A stretch of DNA of 16,805 bases. It comes from Rhodospirillaceae bacterium UBA4479. GTDB taxonomy: Bacteria; Pseudomonadota; Alphaproteobacteria; Rhodospirillales; Casp-alpha2. Each line of letters opens with the position of its first letter. Within the stretch, counting starts at the first letter, position 1. The stretch lies in contig DGNZ01000274.1 in assembly GCA_002389175.1 (NCBI GenBank), positions 1 to 16,805 on the forward strand, read 5' to 3'. Position numbers and translations under genes: made by a program. Below the pieces are notes generated by a model. That model did no database searches. It was not told the origin of the DNA and saw only the letters and a list, made by a program, of their open reading frames with translations. Positions 6,929-13,613 of the stretch are shown here, one piece after another.

Positions 6929-8446
6929 GTGAACACCATTCACAGTTTGATCGCTGATCAAGATGCCGCTGCGCCAGCAATTGGCGCACCCGGTCGTAAC
7001 CCCATGACATTTGCTGATTTGCGCGCGTTATCAGATAAAACCGTTGCGGCATTGAATGGTATCGGCATCGGTCGTGGTGATCGCGTGGCCATTGTGTTGC
7101 CGAACGGTCCTGAAATGGCGGCAGCATTTTTGGCTGTGGGCGCAGGTGCTTCGACAGCCCCTTTGAACCCAGGATACCGGGCAGACGAGCTTGAATTTTA
7201 TTTAAATGATCTGCAGGCCAAGGCACTGATTGTCTTGGAAGGCGATGATACTCCAGCGGTCCAAGTCGCCAAGGATCAAGGCATCCCCGTATTGGTGCTT
7301 TCGTCACCTGCCGATGGCCCGGCGGGCAACTTCACTTTGGATACATCGAATACGATGGCCAGCGCTGCTGCCATTGGTGGCATGTCGGAGCCTGACGACG
7401 AAGGCTTGGTCCTTCACACATCTGGAACAACATCGCGCCCAAAAGTAGTGCCATTGTTGAACAGGAACCTAGCCGCTTCGGCGCATAACATTGCAGCGAC
7501 ATTGAACTTGGTGCCGGGTGATATCGGCCTCAACATTATGCCGTTATTTCACATCCATGGTTTGATCGCGTCAATGCTATCATCGATGTCGGTGGGAGCA
7601 TATGTGGTGTGCGCGCCAGGCTTTAACGCCCTCAAAATTTTCCAATGGTTCAAGGACGTTAATCCGACGTGGTATACAGCGGTCCCGACCATGCATCAGA
7701 CGATCATGGCGCGCGCGTCCAGGAATACTGAAATTGTTGAGGGGATGCGTTTGCGGTTTGCCCGGTCGTCATCGTCTTCGCTGCCACCACCTGTAATGGC
7801 CGAAGTCGAAAAGACGTTCCGCTGTCCCGTGATCGAAGCTTATGGCATGACCGAAGCGGCCCATCAGATGGCATCAAACCCGTTGCCACCCGCTGACCGA
7901 AAACCAGGATCTGTCGGGCAAGCCGCTGGCCCCGAAGTCGCGATCATTGATTTCGATGGCAATCCAGTTGATCAAGGCGGTGAAGGTGAAATCTGTATTC
8001 GGGGTGGCAACGTCTTCAGCGGCTATGAGAATAACCCCGACGCAAACGCCGAGGCATTTCACGGTGATTGGTTCCGGACGGGGGATCAGGGCTTTCTTGA
8101 TCCCGATGGCTACTTGACGATTTCAGGGCGTCTCAAAGAAATCATCAACCGGGGTGGCGAGAAAATTGCACCGCGAGAAGTCGATGACGTTCTGCAGGCC
8201 CATGATGCAGTGGCGCAGGTTGTGACGTTCGCGATGCCCCACGACAAGTTGGGCGAAGAAGTGGCCGCGATTGTAGTGCTCGCCGAAGGAAAAGAAGCAA
8301 CGGAACGTGAGCTTCGCGATTTCGCAGCACTGAAACTTGCTGATTTTAAGGTGCCGCGGACGATCTTGTTCAAAGATGAAATCCCCAAGGGCGCTACGGG
8401 TAAGTTACAACGGATCGGTTTGGCCGAAAAACTTGGTTTAGCGTAG
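6929..8446 (+). CDS. AMP-forming acyl-CoA synthetase, oxalate-CoA ligase-like
   Basis: This cytoplasmic ANL-superfamily ligase of 505 residues activates a carboxylate via an acyl-adenylate to its CoA thioester. The P-loop HTSGTTSRPK spans residues 163-172. YGMTE is at 305-309 and TGD ends at Asp386. The hinge region GRLKEIINRGGEKI follows, and the C-terminal catalytic Lys492 is in GATGKLQR. SGTTSRPK, PLFHIHGL, TWYTAVPTMHQ, EAYGMTEAAHQM and SNPLPP..RKPGSVG closely resemble the oxalate-CoA ligases of plants and yeast (AAE3/Pcs60 type) as I recall them. Other short acids are not excluded. The next gene, a ketopantoate-reductase-like protein, begins 8 bases after the stop, so the two are probably cotranscribed. 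No oxalyl-CoA decarboxylase or formyl-CoA transferase is recognised nearby. Confidence 0.88.
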   Translation: MNTIHSLIADQDAAAPAIGAPGRNPMTFADLRALSDKTVAALNGIGIGRGDRVAIVLPNGPEMAAAFLAVGAGASTAPLNPGYRADELEFYLNDLQAKALIVLEGDDTPAVQVAKDQGIPVLVLSSPADGPAGNFTLDTSNTMASAAAIGGMSEPDDEGLVLHTSGTTSRPKVVPLLNRNLAASAHNIAATLNLVPGDIGLNIMPLFHIHGLIASMLSSMSVGAYVVCAPGFNALKIFQWFKDVNPTWYTAVPTMHQTIMARASRNTEIVEGMRLRFARSSSSSLPPPVMAEVEKTFRCPVIEAYGMTEAAHQMASNPLPPADRKPGSVGQAAGPEVAIIDFDGNPVDQGGEGEICIRGGNVFSGYENNPDANAEAFHGDWFRTGDQGFLDPDGYLTISGRLKEIINRGGEKIAPREVDDVLQAHDAVAQVVTFAMPHDKLGEEVAAIVVLAEGKEATERELRDFAALKLADFKVPRTILFKDEIPKGATGKLQRIGLAEKLGLA

Positions 8447-8454
8447 GAGCCGTC

Positions 8455-9441
8455 ATGAGCAAGAAAATATGTATTTACGGTGCGGGTGCGATTGGCGGTT
8501 ACATGGGGGCGATGCTGGCCAAGGCAGGCGCTGATGTCTCTCTTGTCGCACGTGGCCCACACCTGGCGGCGATGCAGGAAAACGGCCTTGTTCTTGAAAC
8601 GGCTGAGGGGCGCGAAACGGTTCCTGTCACCGCGAGTGACAATCCAGCTGACTTGGGCGAGCAGGATTATGTGATTATCACATTGAAGGCGCATTCCGTG
8701 CCCGGGGTTGTTGATGCCATGCAGCCTTTGTTAGGTCCCGATACTGCGGTCGTGTTCGCTGTGAACGGCGTGCCGTGGTGGTATTTCCACAAACTGGGTG
8801 GTGATCTCGATGGTCACCGCGTCGATACAGTCGATCCCGGTGGAAAGATTTGGGATGGCATTGGGCCTGAACGGGCGCTGGGGTGTGTTGTGTATCCTGC
8901 TGCAGAAGTCCCCGAACCCGGCGTGATTAAACACCTGGCCGGGGATCGGTTTTCTATTGGCGAGCCTGATGGCGAGAAATCCGAACGTGCGCAGGAATTA
9001 TCAAATCTTTTGAAAGCCGCAGGATTACGTGCACCCGTGCGCCCGCGTATCCGTGACGAGATTTGGGTCAAGTTGTGGGGGAACTGTTCGCTAAACCCCA
9101 TTAGCGCGCTAACGGGTGCGACGGTCGAAGAAATGTGCACGGCTCCTGATGTGCGAGCGACAGTTAAGAGTATCATGTTGGAAGCCCAAACCGTGGGCGA
9201 AGCGTTGGGTGTGAAGTTTGCCATCGATGTTGAAAAGCGCATCGCCGGTGCCGAAGCTGTAGGTGCACACAAAACATCAATGCTGCAAGATTTGGAGCGT
9301 GGTCGTCCGATGGAAATAGACGCCCTTGTCGCCGCTGTCGCGGAGCTTGGTCGTCTGACGAACGTCGAAACACCAACACTCGATACTGTTTTGGGTTTGG
9401 TGCGCCAGCGGGCGCGTGTCGCCGGCTGTTATGATGGTTAA
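8455..9441 (+). CDS. Ketopantoate reductase-like (2-dehydropantoate 2-reductase family)
   Basis: This 328-residue NADPH-type reductase of the PanE/ApbA family starts behind AGGAGC, six bases before the ATG. The Rossmann motif GAGAIGG is at residues 9-15. Asn104 in AVNGVPWW, Lys206 in EIWVKLWGN with Asn210, and Glu287/Asp289 in RPMEIDAL match the catalytic and substrate-binding positions of ketopantoate reductases. The family reduces 2-dehydropantoate to pantoate in CoA synthesis, but many paralogues act on other 2-oxoacids. Pairing with a CoA ligase and the presence of a second family member at the window's right edge suggest this copy may have a different substrate. Confidence 0.87.
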   Translation: MSKKICIYGAGAIGGYMGAMLAKAGADVSLVARGPHLAAMQENGLVLETAEGRETVPVTASDNPADLGEQDYVIITLKAHSVPGVVDAMQPLLGPDTAVVFAVNGVPWWYFHKLGGDLDGHRVDTVDPGGKIWDGIGPERALGCVVYPAAEVPEPGVIKHLAGDRFSIGEPDGEKSERAQELSNLLKAAGLRAPVRPRIRDEIWVKLWGNCSLNPISALTGATVEEMCTAPDVRATVKSIMLEAQTVGEALGVKFAIDVEKRIAGAEAVGAHKTSMLQDLERGRPMEIDALVAAVAELGRLTNVETPTLDTVLGLVRQRARVAGCYDG

Positions 9442-9448
9442 GCGAAAC

Positions 9449-9473
9449 CCCGGCGACCAATAAGGCCGCCGGG
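9449..9473. terminator. Hairpin between convergent KPR-like gene and glnK
   Basis: CCCGGCG (9449-9455) pairs perfectly with CGCCGGG (9467-9473) around an 11-base loop, in the 45-base gap between two convergent genes. Neither side has a good T-tract, so it may be a weak bidirectional terminator or simply an mRNA 3' end structure. Confidence 0.5.
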
Positions 9474-9486
9474 AATCCTTGATTGC

Positions 9487-9825
9487 TTAAAGTGCGCTAT
9501 CGCCGGTTTCCCCGGTCCGAATGCGCACCGCCTGTTCGACATCGACAACAAATATTTTGCCGTCGCCGATTTTCTCGGTCATCGCGGATTCGCGAATGGC
9601 CTCAACAATCCGTTCAGCGCGGTCGTTATCAGCGACGATCTCGATCTTCACCTTGGGCACGAACTCGATATTATATTCAGCGCCGCGGTAAATCTCGGTT
9701 TGGCCTTTTTGACGTCCGAAGCCTTTGACCTCAGACACCGTCATGCCTTCGACACCTAATTCAGTCAGCGCGACACGAACGGCATCGAGTTTAAATGGCT
9801 TAATAATGGCCATAATGAGTTTCAT
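9487..9825 (-). CDS. glnK: Nitrogen regulatory protein PII (GlnK type)
   Basis: This is a 112-residue trimeric PII signal protein. It begins MKLIMAIIKPFKLDAVR, and the T-loop GQTEIYRGAEYNIEFVPK contains Tyr51, the residue uridylylated by GlnD in proteobacteria. EKIGDGKIFV is the nucleotide-binding B-loop and C-terminal signature. Family knowledge: PII senses 2-oxoglutarate and ATP/ADP, and GlnK blocks the AmtB channel at the membrane when nitrogen is sufficient. It lies 21 bases downstream of amtB on the same strand, so it is read from the same promoter; this position supports GlnK over GlnB. The start has a GGAGAAGAG ribosome site. Confidence 0.95.
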   Translation of the reverse strand: MKLIMAIIKPFKLDAVRVALTELGVEGMTVSEVKGFGRQKGQTEIYRGAEYNIEFVPKVKIEIVADNDRAERIVEAIRESAMTEKIGDGKIFVVDVEQAVRIRTGETGDSAL

Positions 9826-9846
9826 CGTTCTCTTCTCCGTTCAGGG

Positions 9847-11139
9847 TTAGAAATTGTAGTCGCGTTCGCCATGGTACGACAAATCGAGACCTTCGGCCAT
9901 TTCGTCTTCAGATGTTCTGAGACCTAAAATTGCTTTAGTGATCAAAACAATGATGATCGTTGCAAAAGCAGACCATGCGACAGTCGAGGCAACGCCAATG
10001 GCTTGGATACCCAGTTGGCTAGACATGGTCATGCCATCGGCAAGGCCCGCACCACCAAAAGTATCAGCGACAAAGATAGCTGCTGCCAAGGTGCCAAGAA
10101 TGCCACCAACACCGTGAACCGCAAAGACATCCAGTGAGTCATCCAGCTTCCACTTGTCTTTGACGAAACCAACGGCCCAATAGCAGACAAAGCCGCCAAG
10201 AAGGCCAATGCAGAAGCCACCGATGGGGCCGACAAAACCAGACGCAGGCGTGATTGTTGCCAAACCTGCAACCATGCCGGTGACAATCCCAACCAAGCTT
10301 GGTTTCCCAAATTTCACCCATTCAATCAGCACCCAAACCAACGAAGCGGTTGCCGCAGAAATGTGCGTTACAGCCATTGCCATCCCGGCACCGCCGTCAG
10401 CAGCCAATGCACTGCCTGCGTTGAAACCAAACCAGCCAACCCACAACATGGCAGCACCAATCATGGTCATACCCGGGCTGTGCGGTGGTTGTAAGTGTGT
10501 TGGGAAGCCTTGGCGTGTGCCAAGAAATTTCACGATGACCAGTGCAGAAGTTCCGGCAGTTGCGTGAACCACCAAGCCGCCTGCGAAATCCATCACGCCC
10601 ATCTCACTGAGCCAGCCGCCGCCCCAGACCCAATGACAGACAGGGCCGTAGACGAAAATCAGCCATAGGGCAGAGATCATCATGACAGAGGAGAACTTAA
10701 TCCGTTCCACGTACGCACCGACGATCAAGGCGGGGGTAATGATGGCGAACGTCATCTGGAACATGAAGAAGACGCTTTCGGGGATATCCCCGGATAAGCT
10801 GTCGAAGCTAACACCGGACATAAACATTTTGCCAAGGCCGCCGACATAGGCACTGCCCTCGTCGAATGCCAAGCTATAGACAACAGCAAACCATAGGATT
10901 GAGGCCATACATGCAATGGCAAAGCACTGCATCAAGACACTCAGAACGTTCTTGGCTTGCACCAGACCACCGTAAAAAAGCGCCAAGCCCGGCAAAGTCA
11001 TGAATAAGACCAAGGCCGTCGATGTTAAAATCCAAGCGGTATTTGCGCCATTGAGTTCCTGTGCGTGTGCAGGTTCACTAACGAGTAAAAAGACAGACGC
11101 GAGCATTAGCGCACCCGCCCCGTGTAAGATACGAGACAT
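9847..11139 (-). CDS. amtB: Ammonium transporter
   Basis: This inner-membrane Amt/MEP/Rh channel has 430 residues. The N-terminus MSRILHGAGALMLASVF ending in PAHAQ looks like a cleavable signal peptide, as in other proteobacterial AmtB proteins. About eleven membrane segments follow. The twin pore histidines are His192 in VVHATAGTSALV and His342 in AVHGVGGILGT. The Amt signature DFAGGLVVHATAGTSAL and LPGLALFYGGLVQAKN are present. The C-terminal cytoplasmic tail ends EGLDLSYHGERDYNF and is of the kind that binds GlnK. ATG 11139 is chosen over the longer open frame from 11226 because of its ribosome site and the signal peptide. Transcription is probably from the sigma54-type promoter upstream. 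Confidence 0.96.
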   Translation of the reverse strand: MSRILHGAGALMLASVFLLVSEPAHAQELNGANTAWILTSTALVLFMTLPGLALFYGGLVQAKNVLSVLMQCFAIACMASILWFAVVYSLAFDEGSAYVGGLGKMFMSGVSFDSLSGDIPESVFFMFQMTFAIITPALIVGAYVERIKFSSVMMISALWLIFVYGPVCHWVWGGGWLSEMGVMDFAGGLVVHATAGTSALVIVKFLGTRQGFPTHLQPPHSPGMTMIGAAMLWVGWFGFNAGSALAADGGAGMAMAVTHISAATASLVWVLIEWVKFGKPSLVGIVTGMVAGLATITPASGFVGPIGGFCIGLLGGFVCYWAVGFVKDKWKLDDSLDVFAVHGVGGILGTLAAAIFVADTFGGAGLADGMTMSSQLGIQAIGVASTVAWSAFATIIIVLITKAILGLRTSEDEMAEGLDLSYHGERDYNF

Positions 11140-11145
11140 ATTGTT

Positions 11146-11151
11146 CCCTCC
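11146..11151 (-). promoter_or_regulatory. Ribosome binding site deciding the amtB start
   Basis: GGAGGG on the minus strand lies six bases before ATG 11139, a strong Shine-Dalgarno sequence that fixes the start of the ammonium transporter at its signal peptide. Confidence 0.85.
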
Positions 11152-11316
11152 GATCATTGAGAAAATATCCAGCCTCTCCCAAGCCTGATCGACATTTCCT
11201 CGAAACGCAGAACAAGCGTTCTGCACATAGCTTGATCAACGGTGTCCACAGAATGCCTAAAACACAGGCATATGTGACCCGAAATCAGCGATTTCTCCCT
11301 TATATGCTCGATATCA

Positions 11317-11331
11317 GCAATTCCGGGGCCA
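11317..11331 (-). promoter_or_regulatory. Sigma54 (RpoN) promoter for amtB-glnK
   Basis: On the minus strand the sequence is TGGCCCCGGAATTGC, an exact TGGC-N7-TTGC with the spacing required for -24/-12 elements. Transcription would start near 11305, giving a leader of about 165 bases to amtB. RpoN with NtrC is the standard control of glnK/amtB in proteobacteria, which makes the site credible. I found no convincing NtrC dyad (GCAC...GGTGC type) upstream of it, where such a site would overlap the divergent TPP-enzyme gene. The rest of the 269-base gap 11140-11408 holds no other feature that I can support. Confidence 0.7.
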
Positions 11332-11408
11332 ATTTTGGGGTGGGATATTGCCAAGCCATAAATGCTGTCCGAAGATGCGATCAATTGTTAGAGGCAAAGG
11401 GACAGATT

Positions 11409-13052
11409 ATGACGAGAACGGGCGGCGAAATGATCGTCGAAGCATTGATCGAGAACGGTATTGATCGGGTTTTCTGTGTACCGGGGGAGAGTTATTTGGC
11501 CGTGTTGGATGCGCTCTATGATACATCCAACCAAATCCAAGTCACCGTTTGCCGCCAAGAAGGTGGCGCCGCGAACATGGCTGAAGCGTATGCCAAACTG
11601 ACTGGTAAACCTGGTGTGGTGCTGGTCACGCGCGGACCAGGTGCGACCAATGCATCCATCGGGGTGCATACGGGGTTTCAAGACTCAACGCCGATGATCG
11701 TTCTGATCGGCCAAGTGGCACGCGATCAAGTTGACCGTGAAGCATTCCAAGAAATCGATTATCGGCGGATGTATGGCCAGATGGCGAAATGGGTAGCTGA
11801 AATCCAAGAGCCCGGACGCATTCCCGAATACATGAGCCGTGCATTTCAGACCGCGCAAGCTGGTCGGCCAGGTCCTGTTGTGCTCGCATTACCCGAAGAC
11901 ATGCTGACCGAAAAAGCAGACGCGCCTGAAACACGCCCCGTGAATCTTGCGAAGCCGGGCGTCTCGTCATCGGATGTGGACGCTTTCCGTGAGCGGTTGG
12001 CGCGCGGTAAGCGGCCGCTGATCCTTGTTGGAGGTGGTGGCTGGACGCCAGAAGCAACGATTGCGCTAACGTCATTTGCAGAAACCAATAATATCTCTGT
12101 TGCGTGTGCATTCAGACGCCAGGACAGTTTCGATAACGAACATCCGCTTTATGCCGGGCATGTCGGGATTGGGTGTGATCCTGAATTGGCGAAGCGTGTG
12201 CAATCTGCTGATCCATTGATCGTGATTGGTCCTAGGTTGGGCGAAATTACGACGGGTGGCTACGAGATGTTGAAGCCGCCCTATCCGGATCAATCGATCA
12301 TCCATGTTCATCCATCGGGTGAAGAATTGAATCGTGTCTATGCGGCTGAATTGCCGATCCAAGCCGATGTGACGGGATTCTTGCAGGCATGTGCTGCGAT
12401 GGAGCCGTTGGATAGCAGTGCATGGGCGGATGATGCGCAAAAAGCCCATGCCGATTACATGGCGTTTTCTGATCCAGCCCCGATTGATACTGCGCTTGAT
12501 ATGGGCAAGGTCATGAAAACCATTCGTGCCGCTGTCCCGAACGACACGATTATATGCAATGGCGCGGGCAATTATTCGATATGGGTGCATCGTTACTACC
12601 GATTTGGAAAGCCAGGGACACAATTGGCTCCGACATCGGGGGCGATGGGGTATGGTGTGCCTGCTGCGGTTGCCGCAAAGCTAAAGCATCCGGAACGTGT
12701 TGTGATTTCGTTCGCTGGTGATGGTTGTTTCCAGATGAATGGGCAAGAGCTTGGGACCGCTGCGCAGTATGGTGCAAACGTGATCTTCATTGTTGTGAAC
12801 AACAGCATGTACGGCACCATCCGAATGCACCAGGAACGCCGCTACAAAGACCGGGTCGTGGCGACGGATATCAAGAACCCCAACTTTGCCGCCATATGTG
12901 AAGCGTACGGCGGAAAAGGTTTCATTGTGACCAAGACCGAAGATTTTGCAGATGCCTTTGATCAAGCGTTGAAAGCAGATTCAATGGCACTCATTGAACT
13001 GCGCGTTGATCCCGAGATCGTGGCGCCAGGTAGACGGTTGAGCGAACTCTGA
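11409..13052 (+). CDS. Thiamine diphosphate-dependent enzyme, acetolactate synthase-like
   Basis: This is a 547-residue enzyme with the three-domain layout of acetolactate synthase (AHAS) and pyruvate oxidase. Glu51 in CRQEGGAANMAEAYAKLTGK is the cofactor-activating glutamate. AFQEIDYRRM matches the AHAS FQE region. The TPP/Mg site runs from GDG (437-439) to Asn464-Asn465 in NNSMYGTIRMHQE. ATG 11409 follows AAAGGGA with good spacing; the frame stays open upstream to 11157 but that part looks non-coding. No small regulatory subunit (IlvH) follows, so it is unlikely to be the biosynthetic AHAS. The following gene is a SnoaL-like protein four bases away. The substrate, presumably a 2-oxoacid, is unknown. 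Confidence 0.85.
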   Translation: MTRTGGEMIVEALIENGIDRVFCVPGESYLAVLDALYDTSNQIQVTVCRQEGGAANMAEAYAKLTGKPGVVLVTRGPGATNASIGVHTGFQDSTPMIVLIGQVARDQVDREAFQEIDYRRMYGQMAKWVAEIQEPGRIPEYMSRAFQTAQAGRPGPVVLALPEDMLTEKADAPETRPVNLAKPGVSSSDVDAFRERLARGKRPLILVGGGGWTPEATIALTSFAETNNISVACAFRRQDSFDNEHPLYAGHVGIGCDPELAKRVQSADPLIVIGPRLGEITTGGYEMLKPPYPDQSIIHVHPSGEELNRVYAAELPIQADVTGFLQACAAMEPLDSSAWADDAQKAHADYMAFSDPAPIDTALDMGKVMKTIRAAVPNDTIICNGAGNYSIWVHRYYRFGKPGTQLAPTSGAMGYGVPAAVAAKLKHPERVVISFAGDGCFQMNGQELGTAAQYGANVIFIVVNNSMYGTIRMHQERRYKDRVVATDIKNPNFAAICEAYGGKGFIVTKTEDFADAFDQALKADSMALIELRVDPEIVAPGRRLSEL

Positions 13053-13056
13053 TTTG

Positions 13057-13476
13057 ATGTCCAATCCCAAAGCCACAGAGCAACGTATTCTTTTTGCAAA
13101 TGACGCGTTTTATTCCGCCTTCACGTCTGGTGATGTGGCGGCAATGTCGAATGCTTGGGTGCAATCTCAGCCCATCGTTTGCCTGCATCCAGGGGCGCGT
13201 CCGATCTTTGATCGCGAAGAGATGATGGAAAGCTGGTCAGATATCCTCAGTGATCCAGGTGTGGCGGAACTTAGTTTCCACAGCCCGGAAGTTGTGTTCG
13301 CAGACAATACCGCACTGGTGATTGGGTACGAGTGTTTCGGTGATAGTGCCTTGTTGGCCAGTAATGGGTTTGTTCTTGAGGATGATAATTGGCGTATGTT
13401 TTCGCATCACGCGGGAACTTGCCATGATGCGCCACCCGCACCCACAGCAGATCAACAGGTCAACGCCTTACATTGA
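13057..13476 (+). CDS. SnoaL/NTF2-like small protein
   Basis: This 139-residue protein resembles the SnoaL-like/DUF4440 branch of the NTF2 fold. It has an N-terminal helix (FANDAFYSAFTSGDVAAMSNAW) and CLHPGARPIFDREEMMESWSDIL. Later strands include GFVLEDDNWRMFSHHAGT. The conserved Cys-x-His-Pro-Gly pattern and the His-His near the C-terminus are typical of this group, which has a cone-shaped pocket but very varied or unknown activity. It begins four bases after the TPP-enzyme stop with only a weak ribosome site, so translation is probably coupled. It may be an accessory enzyme or partner of that protein. TTG 13054 is a less likely start. Confidence 0.82.
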   Translation: MSNPKATEQRILFANDAFYSAFTSGDVAAMSNAWVQSQPIVCLHPGARPIFDREEMMESWSDILSDPGVAELSFHSPEVVFADNTALVIGYECFGDSALLASNGFVLEDDNWRMFSHHAGTCHDAPPAPTADQQVNALH

Positions 13477-13613
13477 TATATTCAGTGTCGTAATCAGATG
13501 ATAACGAGACGTGACTGAGTTAGTTAAGTAGGTTGAACAGTTCGTACGGTGCTACCACGAAATGATTTTTGTCCCTGGGGAGGGGCATTTGCATCTATTC
13601 CAGAGGAGATGAC

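Noticed and set aside
8110..8694. Open frame of 194 codons antisense to the CoA ligase and the reductase
   Set aside because: It spans the end of one well-supported gene and the start of another on the opposite strand and has Ser/Ala/Arg-rich shadow composition.
8455..9441. The two ketopantoate-reductase-like genes as a recent duplication
   Set aside because: Their comparable C-terminal halves share only family-level motifs, so they are separate paralogues rather than a recent copy.
11157..11408. Upstream in-frame extension of the TPP-enzyme gene by 84 codons
   Set aside because: The sequence does not look like protein, it overlaps the amtB leader and promoter, and ATG 11409 has a good ribosome site and gives the family-standard N-terminus.
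11409..13052. TPP enzyme as oxalyl-CoA decarboxylase, glyoxylate carboligase or sulfoacetaldehyde acetyltransferase
   Set aside because: The AFQEID region is AHAS-like rather than the Tyr-Glu pattern of oxalyl-CoA decarboxylase. Glu51 argues against glyoxylate carboligase, and the N-terminal motifs do not resemble Xsc as I know it.
13477..13613. Tetrahydrofolate riboswitch or promoter before fhs
   Set aside because: No convincing aptamer core or -35/-10 pair could be found. TCCCTGGGGA is a small stem without a further supporting structure.
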